Assembly: GCA_022059125.1 (NCBI GenBank)
Contig: JAEUWY010000001.1
Location: forward strand, 4,464,001-4,528,000
DNA from: Corynespora cassiicola
Taxonomy: Eukaryota > Ascomycota > Dothideomycetes > Pleosporales > Corynesporascaceae
Reading direction: 5' to 3'
DNA length: 64,000 bases
In this document: positions 32,389 to 44,089 of the stretch, one piece after another
Layout of the letters: each line of letters begins with the position of its first letter
How positions within the stretch are numbered: the stretch's first letter is position 1
Program-made: the position numbers and the translations under genes
Notes under the pieces: generated by a model
What the model saw: the letters and a program-made list of their open reading frames with translations, nothing else
Databases searched by the model: none
What the model was told of the DNA's origin: nothing

Positions 32389-34604
32389 ATGTCAGAATCC
32401 CCAACTCCACGGCGAAGCCAGCGACAGCCACTTTCGTGCTTGAACTGTGCTCACCAGAAGATTCGTTGTAGCAAGACAATACCTTGCCTGTCTTGTATCG
32501 ACCGCGGGCAAGCATCCTCGTGTGAGCGCGAAGTTGTCCAGATCACTAGAAGTGGGAAGAGAAGACGCACAAGACAGACTGAGACCGAGAGAAACGAGAC
32601 AGATGATGCTGAGAGCACTCCACATTTGGCATCTGCAAGTCCACTCGAGGATAGTGAACACCTTGGGTCTACAGTGCTGGAGCCACCGGCTTCATCTAAA
32701 TCGCTCCCATACTCACAAGCGCCGCATATTCGGAACGATGCGGTCGTGACATTGGAATTTCTCTCTCATGGTCGCCAGAGCATTTTTCGCATTGGCGATA
32801 CTAATTTGCGACCGCAGCCCAGCGAAAGCATCGCTTGGGACCTTTTCTTTACCACTGAGCAAGCTCATCTCCTTTTAGATTATCATCGCAATCATATTTC
32901 CTGGATGCACAATGGTGGGTCTGCCTAAGAATATGGTCAATGGCCACCCGTTAACCCAGACGAATCGACAGTTGTTCACATGCCCACATTCTGTAGCGAA
33001 TTCGAGGAACATTTGTCCAACACACCCCAGGAGAAGAGCTGGGTCGCACTGTACTATGCATTGATATGTGTTAGTGTCCGTGGCTGATAAGATCACAACC
33101 CCCTAACGTATATTTTAGTCAACCGTGTATCATGCTGACGAGCTTCGCCTGCTTGATGTGGGCATTTCATCTTCTAGTCAGTAATAAAAGCCCTCCAGGT
33201 GCTACTAATGTACTGAAATTGAGCGCAGTATCGCTTGTTCAAACTCTTTACGACCGAAGCATACAATACATGTACGAGGCTAACTTCATGGCGGCCCACC
33301 GCCTTGCTAATGTGCAAACAATTTGTATACTACTTCAGGTTGCCTACAATATTGACCAAGCAGACCTAATTTCTGTCCTTCTCTCTGCAGCTATTCGAAT
33401 ATCGCAATCACTCGGTCTTCATCGGTTGGGGCCTGATCGCGACAATGTGCTTCCCCCTGAAGGCACAACAATTACCCAATATCTTATTGATCGTGAAGTC
33501 AAAAAGCGGACCTGGTGGTTTCTTGTACGTCAAGATTGGCTCCAAATTCCTTTTCAAAATACATTCGTTATCCATGCGAATCAGTTCAACACGCCTCTAC
33601 CGCTTAACTGTCATGAGGATGTTAGTAAAATGGTTCAAGATGGAAAGGTTGTCGTATTGCCGAACACTACTTTTACCCCGACCAGCTACTCGAACGAGTT
33701 ACACAAAGGTACACTTCTAAATCATGCCGCCAGTTCATGCTGACATGAAAAAGTGGCAATCGTCATATGGAAACATCAAAACCGTGTGTGCGCTTCTGGT
33801 CATCCCGGAAACTCGCGAGAAGGCGTATTACGCCTCTACGAACACACCATGTGGGCTGATGCAGAGCTAAAAAGCAGGTATAAAGAGATGCCTGGTTTTT
33901 TCCGAAACAGGGATAGCGGTGAGGCTAGGTTGCCAGACTTTGTCAAGCAGTTGCCTTCTATTCAACTGTTATCCTTTGCTCATAAGGTATGGTGTATGAT
34001 CTACAAACTTCTTGCAAATTACCTACTAGTACTGATTTACCCTAGACTCACACAGTTCATCGCTACTTTCAACTGCAAAGTTTTGGAGATAGGGCATTTG
34101 CTTTTACCCAAGTAAGTTTGTCAAGTCTACTATCGCACGCTCGTGCTAACCTGCTATTCATAGCAATCATGTCTTGCCATTTCACAGCTTTGCATCAAAG
34201 ACCTCGAATCTTGGCCTAGAGATACCGCCTCTAGCATAGCCATGAAGATGTGGACGGTGATCACTCACATCATCACATGTTGTGTAAACCTGACCTTTTC
34301 TTCCATATTTCGCAAAGAGAATACGCTTTTGTATGATGCGATAGAAATGCAGAGGCTTGCCAGAGTTGGTCGAGCGACCGTGCGTTCCGTAGAGTGCTGG
34401 AGTTCCATCGCAAGAAGAGGAGGTGCTTTGCTGGATGCCCTCTTTGAGATTGACGATTCGCTTTGCTATTCTGATCAAGCATACTTTAGCATGGAAGAGA
34501 TTATCAGAAAGGTACTGCAAGTAGACGAGAAGTTCCATGGCAGTTTTTCCTTTGCGCCAGAGCTAGTAGAATCTTATTTCGAGTTCGACGGGGATTGGAT
34601 CTGA
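32389..34604 (+). CDS. Zn(2)-C6 fungal transcription factor, seven exons
   Basis: Predicted nuclear DNA-binding regulator. Exons 32389-32914, 32972-33069, 33119-33176, 33229-33708, 33754-33986, 34046-34111, 34164-34604; 633 residues. The binuclear zinc cluster is near the N-terminus: CLNCAHQKIRC then CLSC and a final Cys, spacing CX2CX6CX5CX2CX8C, followed by a basic segment (SGKRRRTRQ). The middle holds the fungal-specific transcription factor domain: STVYHADELRLLDVG, QTICILLQVAYNIDQADLI, SAAIRISQSLGLHRLG, REVKKRTWWFLVRQDW. Introns are 45-59 nt and mostly have CTAAC or CTAAT branch sites. The third intron uses a weaker gtcagt donor; it was chosen because only that frame gives the conserved YHADE stretch. 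Targets unknown; the divergent oxygenase is a candidate. Confidence 0.88.
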
Positions 34605-34780
34605 ATCGATCTGAAGAACAACATATATAAGCACGAATCTTTTCGGCTTTTCATTCAACATATTCTCCATTTATAAATACAAGCCCAATTTCCAAGCTTC
34701 AGCGAGACGAGTGGACTCTAAATGTATCTTCTTCTGAAAATGTTCGCACAAACTTCATGATATCTTACTCAGGACATGTG

Positions 34781-36685
34781 TTAAGGTAGCTCGTATGGAC
34801 CCTCATTTGTATCTCTCCAGTCCCCAATGCGTATCTTCATTGTATGCTTCGGCTGTCCTCGACGATACTGAAAGTTGATTTCTGCGTTGATGAAACAATC
34901 ATCTGCGTGCTGATGGAAACTTTGCGATGTGCAGCCAGACTCGCACAGTTCAAAAATGTCGTCAATAAGTTTTTCTAATTGAGGTTCTGGATTGAGAGAC
35001 GTGGAGTTCCGCCTCCGTGAGTTTTCGACGTTTGTATTATGACCAATGTACCTCTGTAAGATTCGCAGAAACCACTTCTGGTGTAGAGTTGTAGGTAGAA
35101 AAGTCGTCTCCTCTTCTCTTATTTGGATATTTGTCTGCATAGGCACTGTAGATCTTGTCGTTCCATTGTACCAATCTGCCTCTTTGATTGGGACTGTGAT
35201 TGAGACCGTCTTACACGCTGGTAGTGAGTGACCGCCGGCATTAGCAATGAACAGCACGATCACATATGTCTGATATAAATCTAATAAAAGGTCGACATCC
35301 TGCGCAAAAATAAAGAATGCGCGTTTGCAAGCCGGGTCGATCGTGAAGCTCGAGCTAGGATTCATGTAAATTCCTGGTGTAGCCCGGACCATTGCGTCTG
35401 GATAAATGCGGATACAGCTGTATGATCCATGGTAGGAGATGTTGACTTCTATACTTTTCGACTGGGGCATTGTTTCATCAGGAGCCTGCTTGACAAAGAC
35501 ATTGGTAGCAATGGCTTGATATGTCCTTTGGTAGGGAACCGCGACAACACCACCGTGTTCTTTGCCTGAGCGTGCGAAGCGCGAATCGGATTTTCCCAGG
35601 CGCTCAAGCATCAATCCTAACAATGTGGCAGATGTGGTATCTTGCACGCACTGCAAGACTGCCAGATAATGGATACCGTCAAGCTTGATCAAAGGGAGTT
35701 CGATCTGAAGTCCTCGGTTGGTCATAAAGTAGGGCTTCAGAGTCTCTCTGTCGGCAAGTGGAATACAATTCCTAGCGTTGCGGAATTGTCGTGGAGACTC
35801 TGCAAGCAGACCGGTCAGTAGATTCTTGGACATGCTTGGAGATAGATCCATGTCCCATGCAAACAGGGTCTGGTCGTCTGAGTTGCGCATAATCTCTTCC
35901 TGAAGACGGATAAACGCCTTTCCTCCTTCGCCGTATAGTAGTGGCATATTCACATCAAAAAGGCCCAACAAACAATAAGCCATATCCTCTTCTCGTGTCG
36001 TAGTCCGGTCTGCCATCCAAGACATCCTTGCGGCGACGCTACTTTGTCTAATATCTTGGCCTCTCAGCGTATCTGTGTCAACCCCTGTTTGTTTGGCGAT
36101 AAATGAAAGAAGACTATTTTTCGTTCCGATCCTGACCCAGGTACCGCGGTAGTCTCCAAAGAACACCACATTCGATGGCGCCAGTAGTTCCTGTAAAGTC
36201 CAACCTCTTGTAAACCACTTGCTCGCGGTGAATTGGTCCGTGTTGCGCGTATCCTGCTGGAAACCATAATCTTGCTGTAACCACTGCACCGAGGAAGCTA
36301 GAGCTTTGAATTCTGATGAATAATCGACACGGACATCTGAAAGATAGGCGAAACAGACGGCTGAGTCCTTGTACCATTGGTACATGGAGTTGATCGCCTC
36401 TGTCAACTCGGCGCTACTGCTTTTGTTGATGCAGCACGTGTCTATCCAAGCGTATTCGAGCGCCTTGCCATCATTCACATGGGAAAGAGCTATCGCACAG
36501 CATTCTTTGATCTTTTTGTACCCGTGCTTCTTCTTGTATGATCGCTGCCACATCGATCCGCTATATCGAATATCTTCAAAGGTAACCTCTTCGTCCTCCC
36601 ATCGATGCGAAAGGATGGCGTAAGGCGGGATTTGGGAGCCGACGAACTCATGCAGCTCGAGTGATCGGCAATTTATCAGCCACAT
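34781..36685 (-). CDS. HET-domain protein (heterokaryon-incompatibility type)
   Basis: Predicted non-self recognition or cell-death protein of the vegetative incompatibility type. The single exon encodes 634 residues. The HET domain fills the N-terminal part: PPYAILSHRWEDEEVTFEDI, EYAWIDTCCINKSSSAELTE, INSMYQWYKDSAVCFAYLSD and SKWFTRGWTLQELLAPSNVV. Then follow the usual linker motifs DRTTTREEDMAYCLLGLFDV and MPLLYGEGGKAFIRLQEEI. The remaining C-terminal half has no NACHT, ankyrin or WD repeats that I can see, so this is a short HET protein without a visible sensor module. It converges on the Zn(2)-C6 gene (176 bp between stops). A decayed HET fragment lies about 2 kb upstream. Confidence 0.93.
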   Translation of the reverse strand: MWLINCRSLELHEFVGSQIPPYAILSHRWEDEEVTFEDIRYSGSMWQRSYKKKHGYKKIKECCAIALSHVNDGKALEYAWIDTCCINKSSSAELTEAINSMYQWYKDSAVCFAYLSDVRVDYSSEFKALASSVQWLQQDYGFQQDTRNTDQFTASKWFTRGWTLQELLAPSNVVFFGDYRGTWVRIGTKNSLLSFIAKQTGVDTDTLRGQDIRQSSVAARMSWMADRTTTREEDMAYCLLGLFDVNMPLLYGEGGKAFIRLQEEIMRNSDDQTLFAWDMDLSPSMSKNLLTGLLAESPRQFRNARNCIPLADRETLKPYFMTNRGLQIELPLIKLDGIHYLAVLQCVQDTTSATLLGLMLERLGKSDSRFARSGKEHGGVVAVPYQRTYQAIATNVFVKQAPDETMPQSKSIEVNISYHGSYSCIRIYPDAMVRATPGIYMNPSSSFTIDPACKRAFFIFAQDVDLLLDLYQTYVIVLFIANAGGHSLPACKTVSITVPIKEADWYNGTTRSTVPMQTNIQIREEETTFLPTTLHQKWFLRILQRYIGHNTNVENSRRRNSTSLNPEPQLEKLIDDIFELCESGCTSQSFHQHADDCFINAEINFQYRRGQPKHTMKIRIGDWRDTNEGPYELP

Positions 36686-38555
36686 TGCACTTCAGGGACA
36701 AGATGTGGTGTGGTGGAGTTGGGAGCATTGATGAGGGAAGCAACAAGGCTGAAGTGCAAGGTTCGCGACTTCCTTCCCCACTTCGGAGACTTTTGTGACT
36801 TGCCCTGATTGGGATGATTGCTTACGCTGCAACGCCTCGAATAAAGCATCCGTGGTAGTGGGTCTGATTATGGTTTGGGCAAATTTATGTGCTTGTGTGC
36901 CTGAGTACGGGAATTCGCGTTCCGACTTCATCTTGTGTTTCGATAGCTCTGGAGGTGATGTTCGTGATGGTAGTGTTTTTGCTGGGTGACAGCACCGTGG
37001 CTTGAAGGCTTGACGTCCCAACCGAACGGAGGATAAAATGACTTTCACAATGCGTAGTGATGCTCTCTTCTTCATCCAACCTGCATGGCCTCCTCCACAG
37101 CCCTCCTATGCACCACCAAAGTTTGAAAAGTCTTGAAAGCCATGAAGCTTGATCTATGACGCCCTCTGATACCGTCTCTGATAAGCCTTTTGCACACTGC
37201 CCGTAAAGCCATCGCATAGATCCAATAGAGAAACGCAAATACACCATGAAGCGTAGCCAGTTCTCAGCCGAGAATGTCAAGACAAGGAAAAGAGCTTACA
37301 TGTTCGCAATTCTTCGCGCGAGGTACAATCAAACGACGGTGTACTTCGACCCTTAGGATCCAAATGGTCACGGTGCTCTGTGGCTCATCAACGGTTGTCG
37401 ACCTGGTTAATTTTCATCGCGATCATGGTCCTGAGAGTCTAGAGAGAGTGATAGGCTCGAATGATTGTATCCTTGCGAACGAAGGCAGAAGGAGGTGAAC
37501 AATCAGTCATGACGAGAGAGAAAGAAGTGCATCTGACGCTATGTTGTGTTGGAATCAAACTAAAACCCCTCGCCAGCCCACCAATACCAGAACCGGGGTC
37601 AAAAGAATAAGGAGAGGACTTTGACGTGTATATTGACGACAAGGGACGGTGCGCATTGATACTCTCCCTCGAGGTGGCAAGGTGAACTCATCGAGGTACT
37701 TATGGTATGGAAGGTTGGACAGAATTGAATTGAAGAAGAGAGAAAAAATATGCAAAAAATGCAAAAAGGAAATGTTGGAATTCATTGAAAAAGCGAATAT
37801 GCAGGTAAAGTTTGTGGTATGAAGCAGAGATGGAGGGTTGTGAGCAGCAGGCGGATTTCATAGAGACCGCGAACAGTGAAAAAAAACAGAGCAAAGAAAG
37901 GATCTAGGGTCGGCGTGAGCAGTAATGGTAGACAATCTAGGGAGCAATGCCCCGTTCGGTCTGAAAGGAAGGTGTTAACGGCCGATATGATAAATCGCCA
38001 AGAAGTCTATGGCAATTGAGCAACTACTACTTGCAGGAACTACCTCAAGTCCAGCAATATCCTCGCTTCCATTACCCATAGTCTCACGTACTTGGTAGTA
38101 ACAATTAGGGCCAGCCACATAGTAGTTGCTTCATCAACATACTACTACTACTACCAAATTGTCATAGCTTAGTATCGTTTTAGTGCAAGCTAGCTTCCAC
38201 ATAAGATCTAAATCTCATAGCAAACCCACTTAACAGCTTAGGTATATATAATTCAAGATTTACACCTCAAGACTGTCACACACGCAACTCCAACAAGGCC
38301 GGCAGATGTTGCATCTTCGATCAATGAGCAAAACGAGGTATTCTACTGGACAGCCTGGTGAGTCAAGCAACCGAACTATTCGAGCATCCTACTGATTAGT
38401 CCAGAACACCAAACTTGTGATGAAGAGTGAAAAGTATAAGCTTAGCTATATCTCAGCCACGAGCTGGATCTCAGGCCCGCGTTGCGTGATTGGATAGTGG
38501 AAATTTGGTTTTGGGCAAAATTGTTACCAAGTAAGGAAATAAAATTCTTGCTGTA
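36686..38555. other. 1.9 kb intergenic region between HET gene and HET fragment
   Basis: No gene recognised. The 37.7-38.3 kb part is A+T-rich with short tandem CTA-type triplets near 38140. Open frames here lack domains. Confidence 0.45.
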
Positions 38556-38927
38556 CTAAAGGGATATGTACGTTCTACCGTCATCTTCAGTGGCAAAAGC
38601 CGACCCTTCCGTAGGACATTGTCGTCTGTGGTGAGTCTGTATAGTGCAACATGTGTCCAACCAAAAGTAGCCTTGTAGTCTGTCTTTTCTGACTTGCCCA
38701 TCGCGGAATGTGAGTTTGGAATAACCCGACTTGTTCTTTCCAGTTACTTCTGCCAAGTCTTTGAAGGTCACTTCATCGCCACCTGCACCCCAATTATGTG
38801 ACAAAATGGCATAATCTGGGATGCAATCCCCATGAAACTCAACAAGGCTGAACCCGTCGTCGTAGTCATATTTTAGCAGGCACGTGTTGACAAGCTCATG
38901 GAAGCAATCTGCTAGAGGATTCGACAA
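38556..38927 (-). pseudogene. Truncated HET-domain fragment
   Basis: The translated fragment carries only the start of a HET domain: CLLKYDYDDGFSLVEFHGDC, PDYAILSHNWGAGGDEVTFK and YFWLDTCC, after which the frame leaves the family (TIQTHHRRQ) and ends. The parts that should follow, the AINSM..WY stretch and the RGWTLQELLAP motif, are absent. The usual start of this type, a Met just before the LLKY stretch, is replaced by Thr-Cys in a longer open frame. An alternative minus-strand frame continues to about 38471 without recognisable HET motifs. I read it as a relic of a second HET gene; a short expressed HET protein is less likely. Confidence 0.7.
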
Positions 38928-39388
38928 ATGGTTTCAACGAACAACAGCAATACAAATAGACGATGGGTAAGCACGATTAGGCTGCGCTGGAGGATGGTGC
39001 TGAAGTAGAGATGCGCCCAGTCAGCTTAACCCTACTCCAGGCGGATGAGAAGATGAATGCCAACTCTATAGTTGTTGCACAACATATGATGTCAATAGCC
39101 TATAGCGCGGAAATATAGACGTATCACGGTGACCAATAGGGCGTCGCCTCCAAATTGCGGTTCATGCAATACTGGAAGCCCCCTCTCCTGCATTCCTGTT
39201 TCGCTGATCATCACAGACACATGACTTAGTGCTTCTGGATTGCAAGAACGATATTTAATAATGATAAATTCTGTGCGAAATCGCACCACCACCCGTCGCA
39301 GTGGATATATACAGTATACGACAAGGAGAAAAAAGGGGCAGATACCCAAGATATATACAGAAAAAAAGGGGGGCTCAGCATAGACCGC

Positions 39389-40447
39389 TTAGCAGATGTT
39401 CCTGGAACCACTGCCGCTCAGGTTCCAGACCGAGTTGTCAGCGCATGGCGACTCGCGCACAGCACCATCAACCCTCAAAGTGATGGAGGTATCCCTGGTG
39501 TTGGCGAACTCGGTACGAGCAGCAATGCGGACCTCGCCGGAGCGGACGACGGTTCCACCCCTGATGGTGACGCCATAGCAGTTCTCAATGAGGATGGCGT
39601 TGTTCTCCATGTCGGCAATGTCCACGCTTCCGATCTCGGCACCACCAGACTCGGAGACACAGAAGATACCACGGCCACCGCCACGGGCCCTGACACTATC
39701 GATCCTGACGTTGGTGCTGTAGCCGTTGTTGAGACGTCCGTTCTGGTTGGCGAAGCGGAGAGTGGCGTAACCGTTGCCAGCGGCGACGTTCTGGCCGTCG
39801 ACGAGACCAACGTTGACGTTGACCGAGTTCTGGATCAGCAGTCCACACTCGCCAACATCCCTAGCAACGACCGAGTCGATCTCGAGGCCGTTGATGTTCC
39901 AGGTCTCGACGCAGTGGCTTCCGGTGCCCCTGCAAGTGATGGTGCCCATCCGGACGTTGGAGTTGGCAGCGCGGTCGCGATCGAAACGGATACCCATGCC
40001 GCCGTTGAAGTTGAGGTTGATCTGGCCCAGCTCAAGGTCCCTCGTTCCGGAGAATCGCAGACCAAAGTATGGGTTGCCGGTCATGGTGAGGAAGGGGATC
40101 TTGACGCCGGCGACATCAGTGACCTCGATCGCACCGCGACCGCTCCTTGAAGCAGCATTGATGGTACCGCAGCCTTCAAAGGTCTTGCCGGCACCGATGG
40201 TGAGCGTGTTGGCACCGATGCTACCAGAGGCCGCAACGACGACGCGCTGGCCACTGCTGATCCTGTCAATGGCAGTCTGGATGGCGAGACGGTAGTCGGA
40301 ACCAGTGTAGATGGTGCTAGAGCCGAGGACAGCGGTGAAGGAAGAACCGGAACCAGTGACCCTCGCAGCAGGAGAGCCAGAGCCACACTGAGCATTGACC
40401 GAGGAGGCCAGGGCCGCGACGGCCGCCAAAAGGTAGGACTTGACCAT
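39389..40447 (-). CDS. Secreted right-handed beta-helix (pectin-lyase-fold) protein
   Basis: Single exon, 352 residues. A signal peptide is clear (KSYLLAAVAALASSVNA, cleavage before QCGSG). The rest is a run of short strands rich in Gly, Asn, Val and Ile, such as RLAIQTAIDRISSGQRVVVA, NAASRSGRGAIEVTDVAGVK and RGIFCVSESGGAEIGSVDIA, with the turn spacing of a parallel beta-helix. Several Cys could form disulphides, as in secreted proteins. It is probably a polysaccharide-active enzyme or a cell-wall-associated protein; no catalytic signature of pectate lyase or GH28 was recognised, so the activity is left open. A TATA box lies about 90 bp upstream. Base composition is G+C-rich relative to its flanks. 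Confidence 0.85.
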   Translation of the reverse strand: MVKSYLLAAVAALASSVNAQCGSGSPAARVTGSGSSFTAVLGSSTIYTGSDYRLAIQTAIDRISSGQRVVVAASGSIGANTLTIGAGKTFEGCGTINAASRSGRGAIEVTDVAGVKIPFLTMTGNPYFGLRFSGTRDLELGQINLNFNGGMGIRFDRDRAANSNVRMGTITCRGTGSHCVETWNINGLEIDSVVARDVGECGLLIQNSVNVNVGLVDGQNVAAGNGYATLRFANQNGRLNNGYSTNVRIDSVRARGGGRGIFCVSESGGAEIGSVDIADMENNAILIENCYGVTIRGGTVVRSGEVRIAARTEFANTRDTSITLRVDGAVRESPCADNSVWNLSGSGSRNIC

Positions 40448-40533
40448 GTTTGCAGCTTGGGTCTTTGAAAGGAAGGAAAGACTTGATTTTGGCTGTTTGA
40501 GAACGTATTGCTATGCAGGATCGAACGTCTTCC

Positions 40534-40541
40534 TTATATAT
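40534..40541 (-). promoter_or_regulatory. TATA box of the beta-helix gene
   Basis: Minus strand reads AATATATAAGG around this point, 87-94 bp upstream of the start codon, a typical spacing for strong fungal promoters. Confidence 0.55.
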
Positions 40542-42672
40542 TCCATTTGGAAATGGGCAAAGCAATATGGCAGATTAAGTGCTGTCCCTGAGCAAGCATG
40601 TTGACGAAAGCGGAATGTTTCACCGGTCTCGACATGTTCCGTTTTCTTGATTAGGTGGATTGTCCAATTGGTTCACTGATGCTCAAGCCTTTTACCCTAG
40701 CCGAAGACCAAGTCTCAGAAATCAAACCGCCGTCATGTACCCCGCAAAACGCCTAAAAATCCGCCGAACCATGGCTCGGAATGCACGCAGAGTTAAACTA
40801 GAATTTCTCCGTCGAATATTTTCGGTTCAATAATGCCCGCGTCGACTTGACAGCTGCATAGGGGTGGAATTGTCCGCCGCTAAGCTGCCTCCATCAAGTG
40901 CCATCCCGCTGCCAAGCAAGACCAAGAGCTCGATATATTGACTCTGTTTCAACTCCCTAACCCAAACACAAAAACAGCGGGATGTAGAACTCTTGGTCAA
41001 CAACGCACAAACATCCGGCGCCCCCTTCAATAGACCCACCCAAGTCTAGACGTACTACCACGTGCCCGCGGACTACTACCATAAGGAAGCAAACGCCTTA
41101 GTTGTCCACCACCATACTACCCGCCTTCGTACTTAGTCGATGCCAACGTGACTTGAGAAGAATGCTAAGCCCTCGGCAACACCAGACATAGATTGGGAAT
41201 CATCCACCAGTGAACCCTCAATTTCAAAGATGTTGCCACTCGCAGCTGATGCGCGGATGCCGTCAACCTAGCGCCAGCCTCACCAGAAAGATTTTTCTCA
41301 AAGAGCGGAGCTCAAGGGGGGGATTTTTTTTTTCAAAACGAGCTCGCCCAAAACGCAAACGATGGCGTCAACGCGACCTCTGCACAAAAAGAGAACTAGA
41401 TCCAAAGTCCTTGCACATGTAGAACTTTTTTCGGGCCAGCGCACAAATAGTGCATCCCTTAGTATCGGTACATCTAGCAGCGACAGCAAGCCACAGGGCT
41501 GCATACACGCTGCAGGACACCCATTCCACCGAATCGGAATCGACTACGAGCAAACCCTAAAACGGCAGGCCTTTACAAAAACGTGTCGCTAGAAGCATTC
41601 GATTCGGTCTAATTTGTGATCACGAAGGCCTTTTTTGGTCCGTCCAATCCAAATGATCTGCTAAGAGTGTCTCGTGGGCGACTTGACAACCCTGTGGCCA
41701 AAGCGGGCCGACTGCCTTCCCCGCGTGCCCAAGGCGTTCCCAGTACTTCCGGTCACCCATGAGTCCGGGGAATCATAGCAGAGCTGGGTCCTGGTTATTT
41801 AAGAGAGCGCTATATCATCCTCGAAATTGTGTCCTCGGTGTCAAGTACACGATAAGGCTTACTATTCATGCCAGCTACAGCTACCCAACAAAGGAGCGAC
41901 ATCGGAAATCACAAAGTACAAACCGTAGTCATCCGGCGCTAGCTGCAGGGACTTTAGTCATAAATATTGGACCTGTTCTCCGCCATGAGTACTACATCCA
42001 TTGTTTTCTTCTATTGAATCACCATCTGGCCTACTCCTTAGAAGTAATTCACGAGCATTCGATACGTTTTGGCATACCCCTCTGCTAGTGTAAATGAAAA
42101 TGGTATCGTCACAACGGACACTGCAACAACAAAATGCAAGGTGTTTATTGCGATGCTATTATTTTAGTGTCCTTCAGCGGAGGGGTATGCCAGTGCGTGC
42201 TGAATTGTCGTGAATTTCTTACGATCTGTTCCTCGTCATCCCGTGTTTTATTCTTTATGATGTGCAAGTGTTATGAGCCGCAACGACAAGTCTGCGTTTC
42301 CTCAGCCAAACATTATATAAGAGCGTAGCGACGTGAAGGCGGCCATCGATCACATATCGAATTTCCACTTGTTCCCATGACGCTACGGTATCATATGTTT
42401 ATTTCCCTCTCTTCTACATCGAAGACATCTAGGGATGGCAGGAGGTCTCATAATGGTAGTAGGCGGGCTTTATTCGACCATCGAAGCCACAAACTTAAAG
42501 CTTGGAGCTTGAACCCTTTACTTTTCTTATCACTTTCTAGAACAGACTGCACATTTACTGCCCTTATAAATTAGGGCATAAACCAAGATGTGTTGAATGA
42601 TAATGTTTGAACCAGGCAGCGGTGTAGGCTCTATGTCGTGGACCAGATAACGTCTTGCATACCAATCAATTT
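40542..42672. other. 2.1 kb without a recognisable gene
   Basis: Short open frames only, none with a domain. The region is more A+T-rich than coding DNA here, with no clear repeat or transposon ends. Confidence 0.45.
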
Positions 42673-43660
42673 CTATGCATAACAGACAACCTCACACTGT
42701 AAAACGGCATGCCACCCATCGACGTCATCCGCCCATCTCTTAAAGTCCGCAACCATCATATCCACCTGCTCTTTCGTCGCGCCCAATTTCATATACTTTT
42801 CTCTATGCCCCCCCTCCTCGATTCTTCCCACCATGATATCCCTAGACCTCAAGTTAGCGCTATTCAATACCTCTCCCATCCATTCCAAACATCGATCAAT
42901 GCCCCCCACACCACCACCACCACAAGCAAGAAATAAGAACACAAAGAAGAAAAAACTCCACCCACCGATAAAACCTCCTCTCCTCCTCCGAAGCATGCAG
43001 CTCCACCCCCGCCCCCTTCACCATCCCCCCCACCCCAAACCCCGCCTCCCTCGCCCACTTATGCACAAGGCTCCCACTCCGATGCCCCTCGGGCTGCGGC
43101 GGCTGATCCGGATGCTCCCTCTCCGACTTGCCGTACAGCAACTCCCAAATGTACTTATTCCACAGCGCCAAGCCCGGAAGATACGGCGTGAAATGGAACG
43201 GCCACTCGCCCTCGCGACACGCCACGACGCCGCCGCCGGGCCGACACACGCGCCGCATCTCCCTCAGCGCGGCGACGGGGTCCGGGATGTGGAGGAGGAC
43301 TTGGCTGCAGAAGACGACGTCGAAGCTCGCGTCGGCGAAGGGCAGGCCCTCGAGGACGTCGGCTTGGAGGAAGGTTACGTTTTGGGGGGCGGGGGGTTGG
43401 TGTTGGGCGTGCAGGGTGCGGGCCTGGGAGAGGATTTCGGGCGTCGTGTCGACGCCGGTGATTGTCCCTTCGGGGACGTATTTGGCGAGGCCGGTGGTGA
43501 TGGTGCCGGGGCCGCAGCCTAGGTCGAGGATGTGGTGCGTGGGCTTTAGGTAGGGGAGTAGGAAGGCGCCTTCTTTTTCGGCGGTGCGGGCGCGGTGGCT
43601 GGCGGTTACTGAGGGGTGGTGGCCTTGCATGTAGGTTTGGGGTTGGTTGTGGTTGGACAT
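42673..43660 (-). CDS. Class I SAM-dependent methyltransferase (UbiE/COQ5-like), two exons
   Basis: Predicted small-molecule methyltransferase. Exons in transcription order 43660-42966 and 42841-42673 give 287 residues. SAM motif I is HHILDLGCGPGTITTGLA at about residues 42-60, the acidic residue follows in GTITGVDTTPEILSQA, and later motifs are VTFLQADVLEGLPFADASFD and LREMRRVCRPGGGVVACREG. The C-terminal exon carries GRIEEGGHREKYMKLGATKE and ends DGWHAVLQCEVVCYA. The intron is 124 nt; donor gtgggt was chosen because its phase fits the ctag acceptor, which has a CTAAC branch site just before it. Reading through instead gives a Trp/Gly-rich tail and a stop. The ATG at 43660 was preferred to one at 43726, which lies at a TATA-proximal position. 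Substrate unknown. Confidence 0.88.
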
Positions 43661-43734
43661 GGTGATGCTGGTGGGATGGGGGCTAGGGCTTGGCTTGGAT
43701 GGGATGGGATGGAATGCGGTTTGCACTTTTCTAT

Positions 43735-43742
43735 CCTTTATA
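43735..43742 (-). promoter_or_regulatory. TATA box of the methyltransferase gene
   Basis: Minus strand reads TATAAAGG, about 75 bp upstream of the chosen start codon. This position also argues against the more upstream ATG at 43726. Confidence 0.5.
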
Positions 43743-44089
43743 CGGGGGTCTCCGGATGATGTGGGGGCGGGGTAGATATTAGTACGGCGGATCTGAGGAT
43801 CTAATGATGCGGTTGATTCAACAGATTTAGTTCTTTGGGTGCCATTCGAAGATGCGGTTTAGAAGGTCGTGACTAGCTTCGGAGATGTCGTCATTTCGTC
43901 AACCATCAGATCGGGAATAACCGTGGACCATAGTGTAACGCCGTAGCAAGGTGGATTCAGACATTTCAACGACCCTATAATTCCCTATACTCTTGTACAA
44001 GCAGTGATGCGGTTCTATTTCCAAGACAAAAATTATACGTAGAAGTGGTATGTGACAAATCAGCTCCAGTGGTAAGGGGCACCTACAGC

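Noticed and set aside
33132..33228. Unspliced reading beginning with Met at 33132 in the Zn(2)-C6 gene
   Set aside because: It is open, but the phase from the previous exon requires the other frame, which carries the conserved YHADELRLLDVG stretch and then a 52-nt intron.
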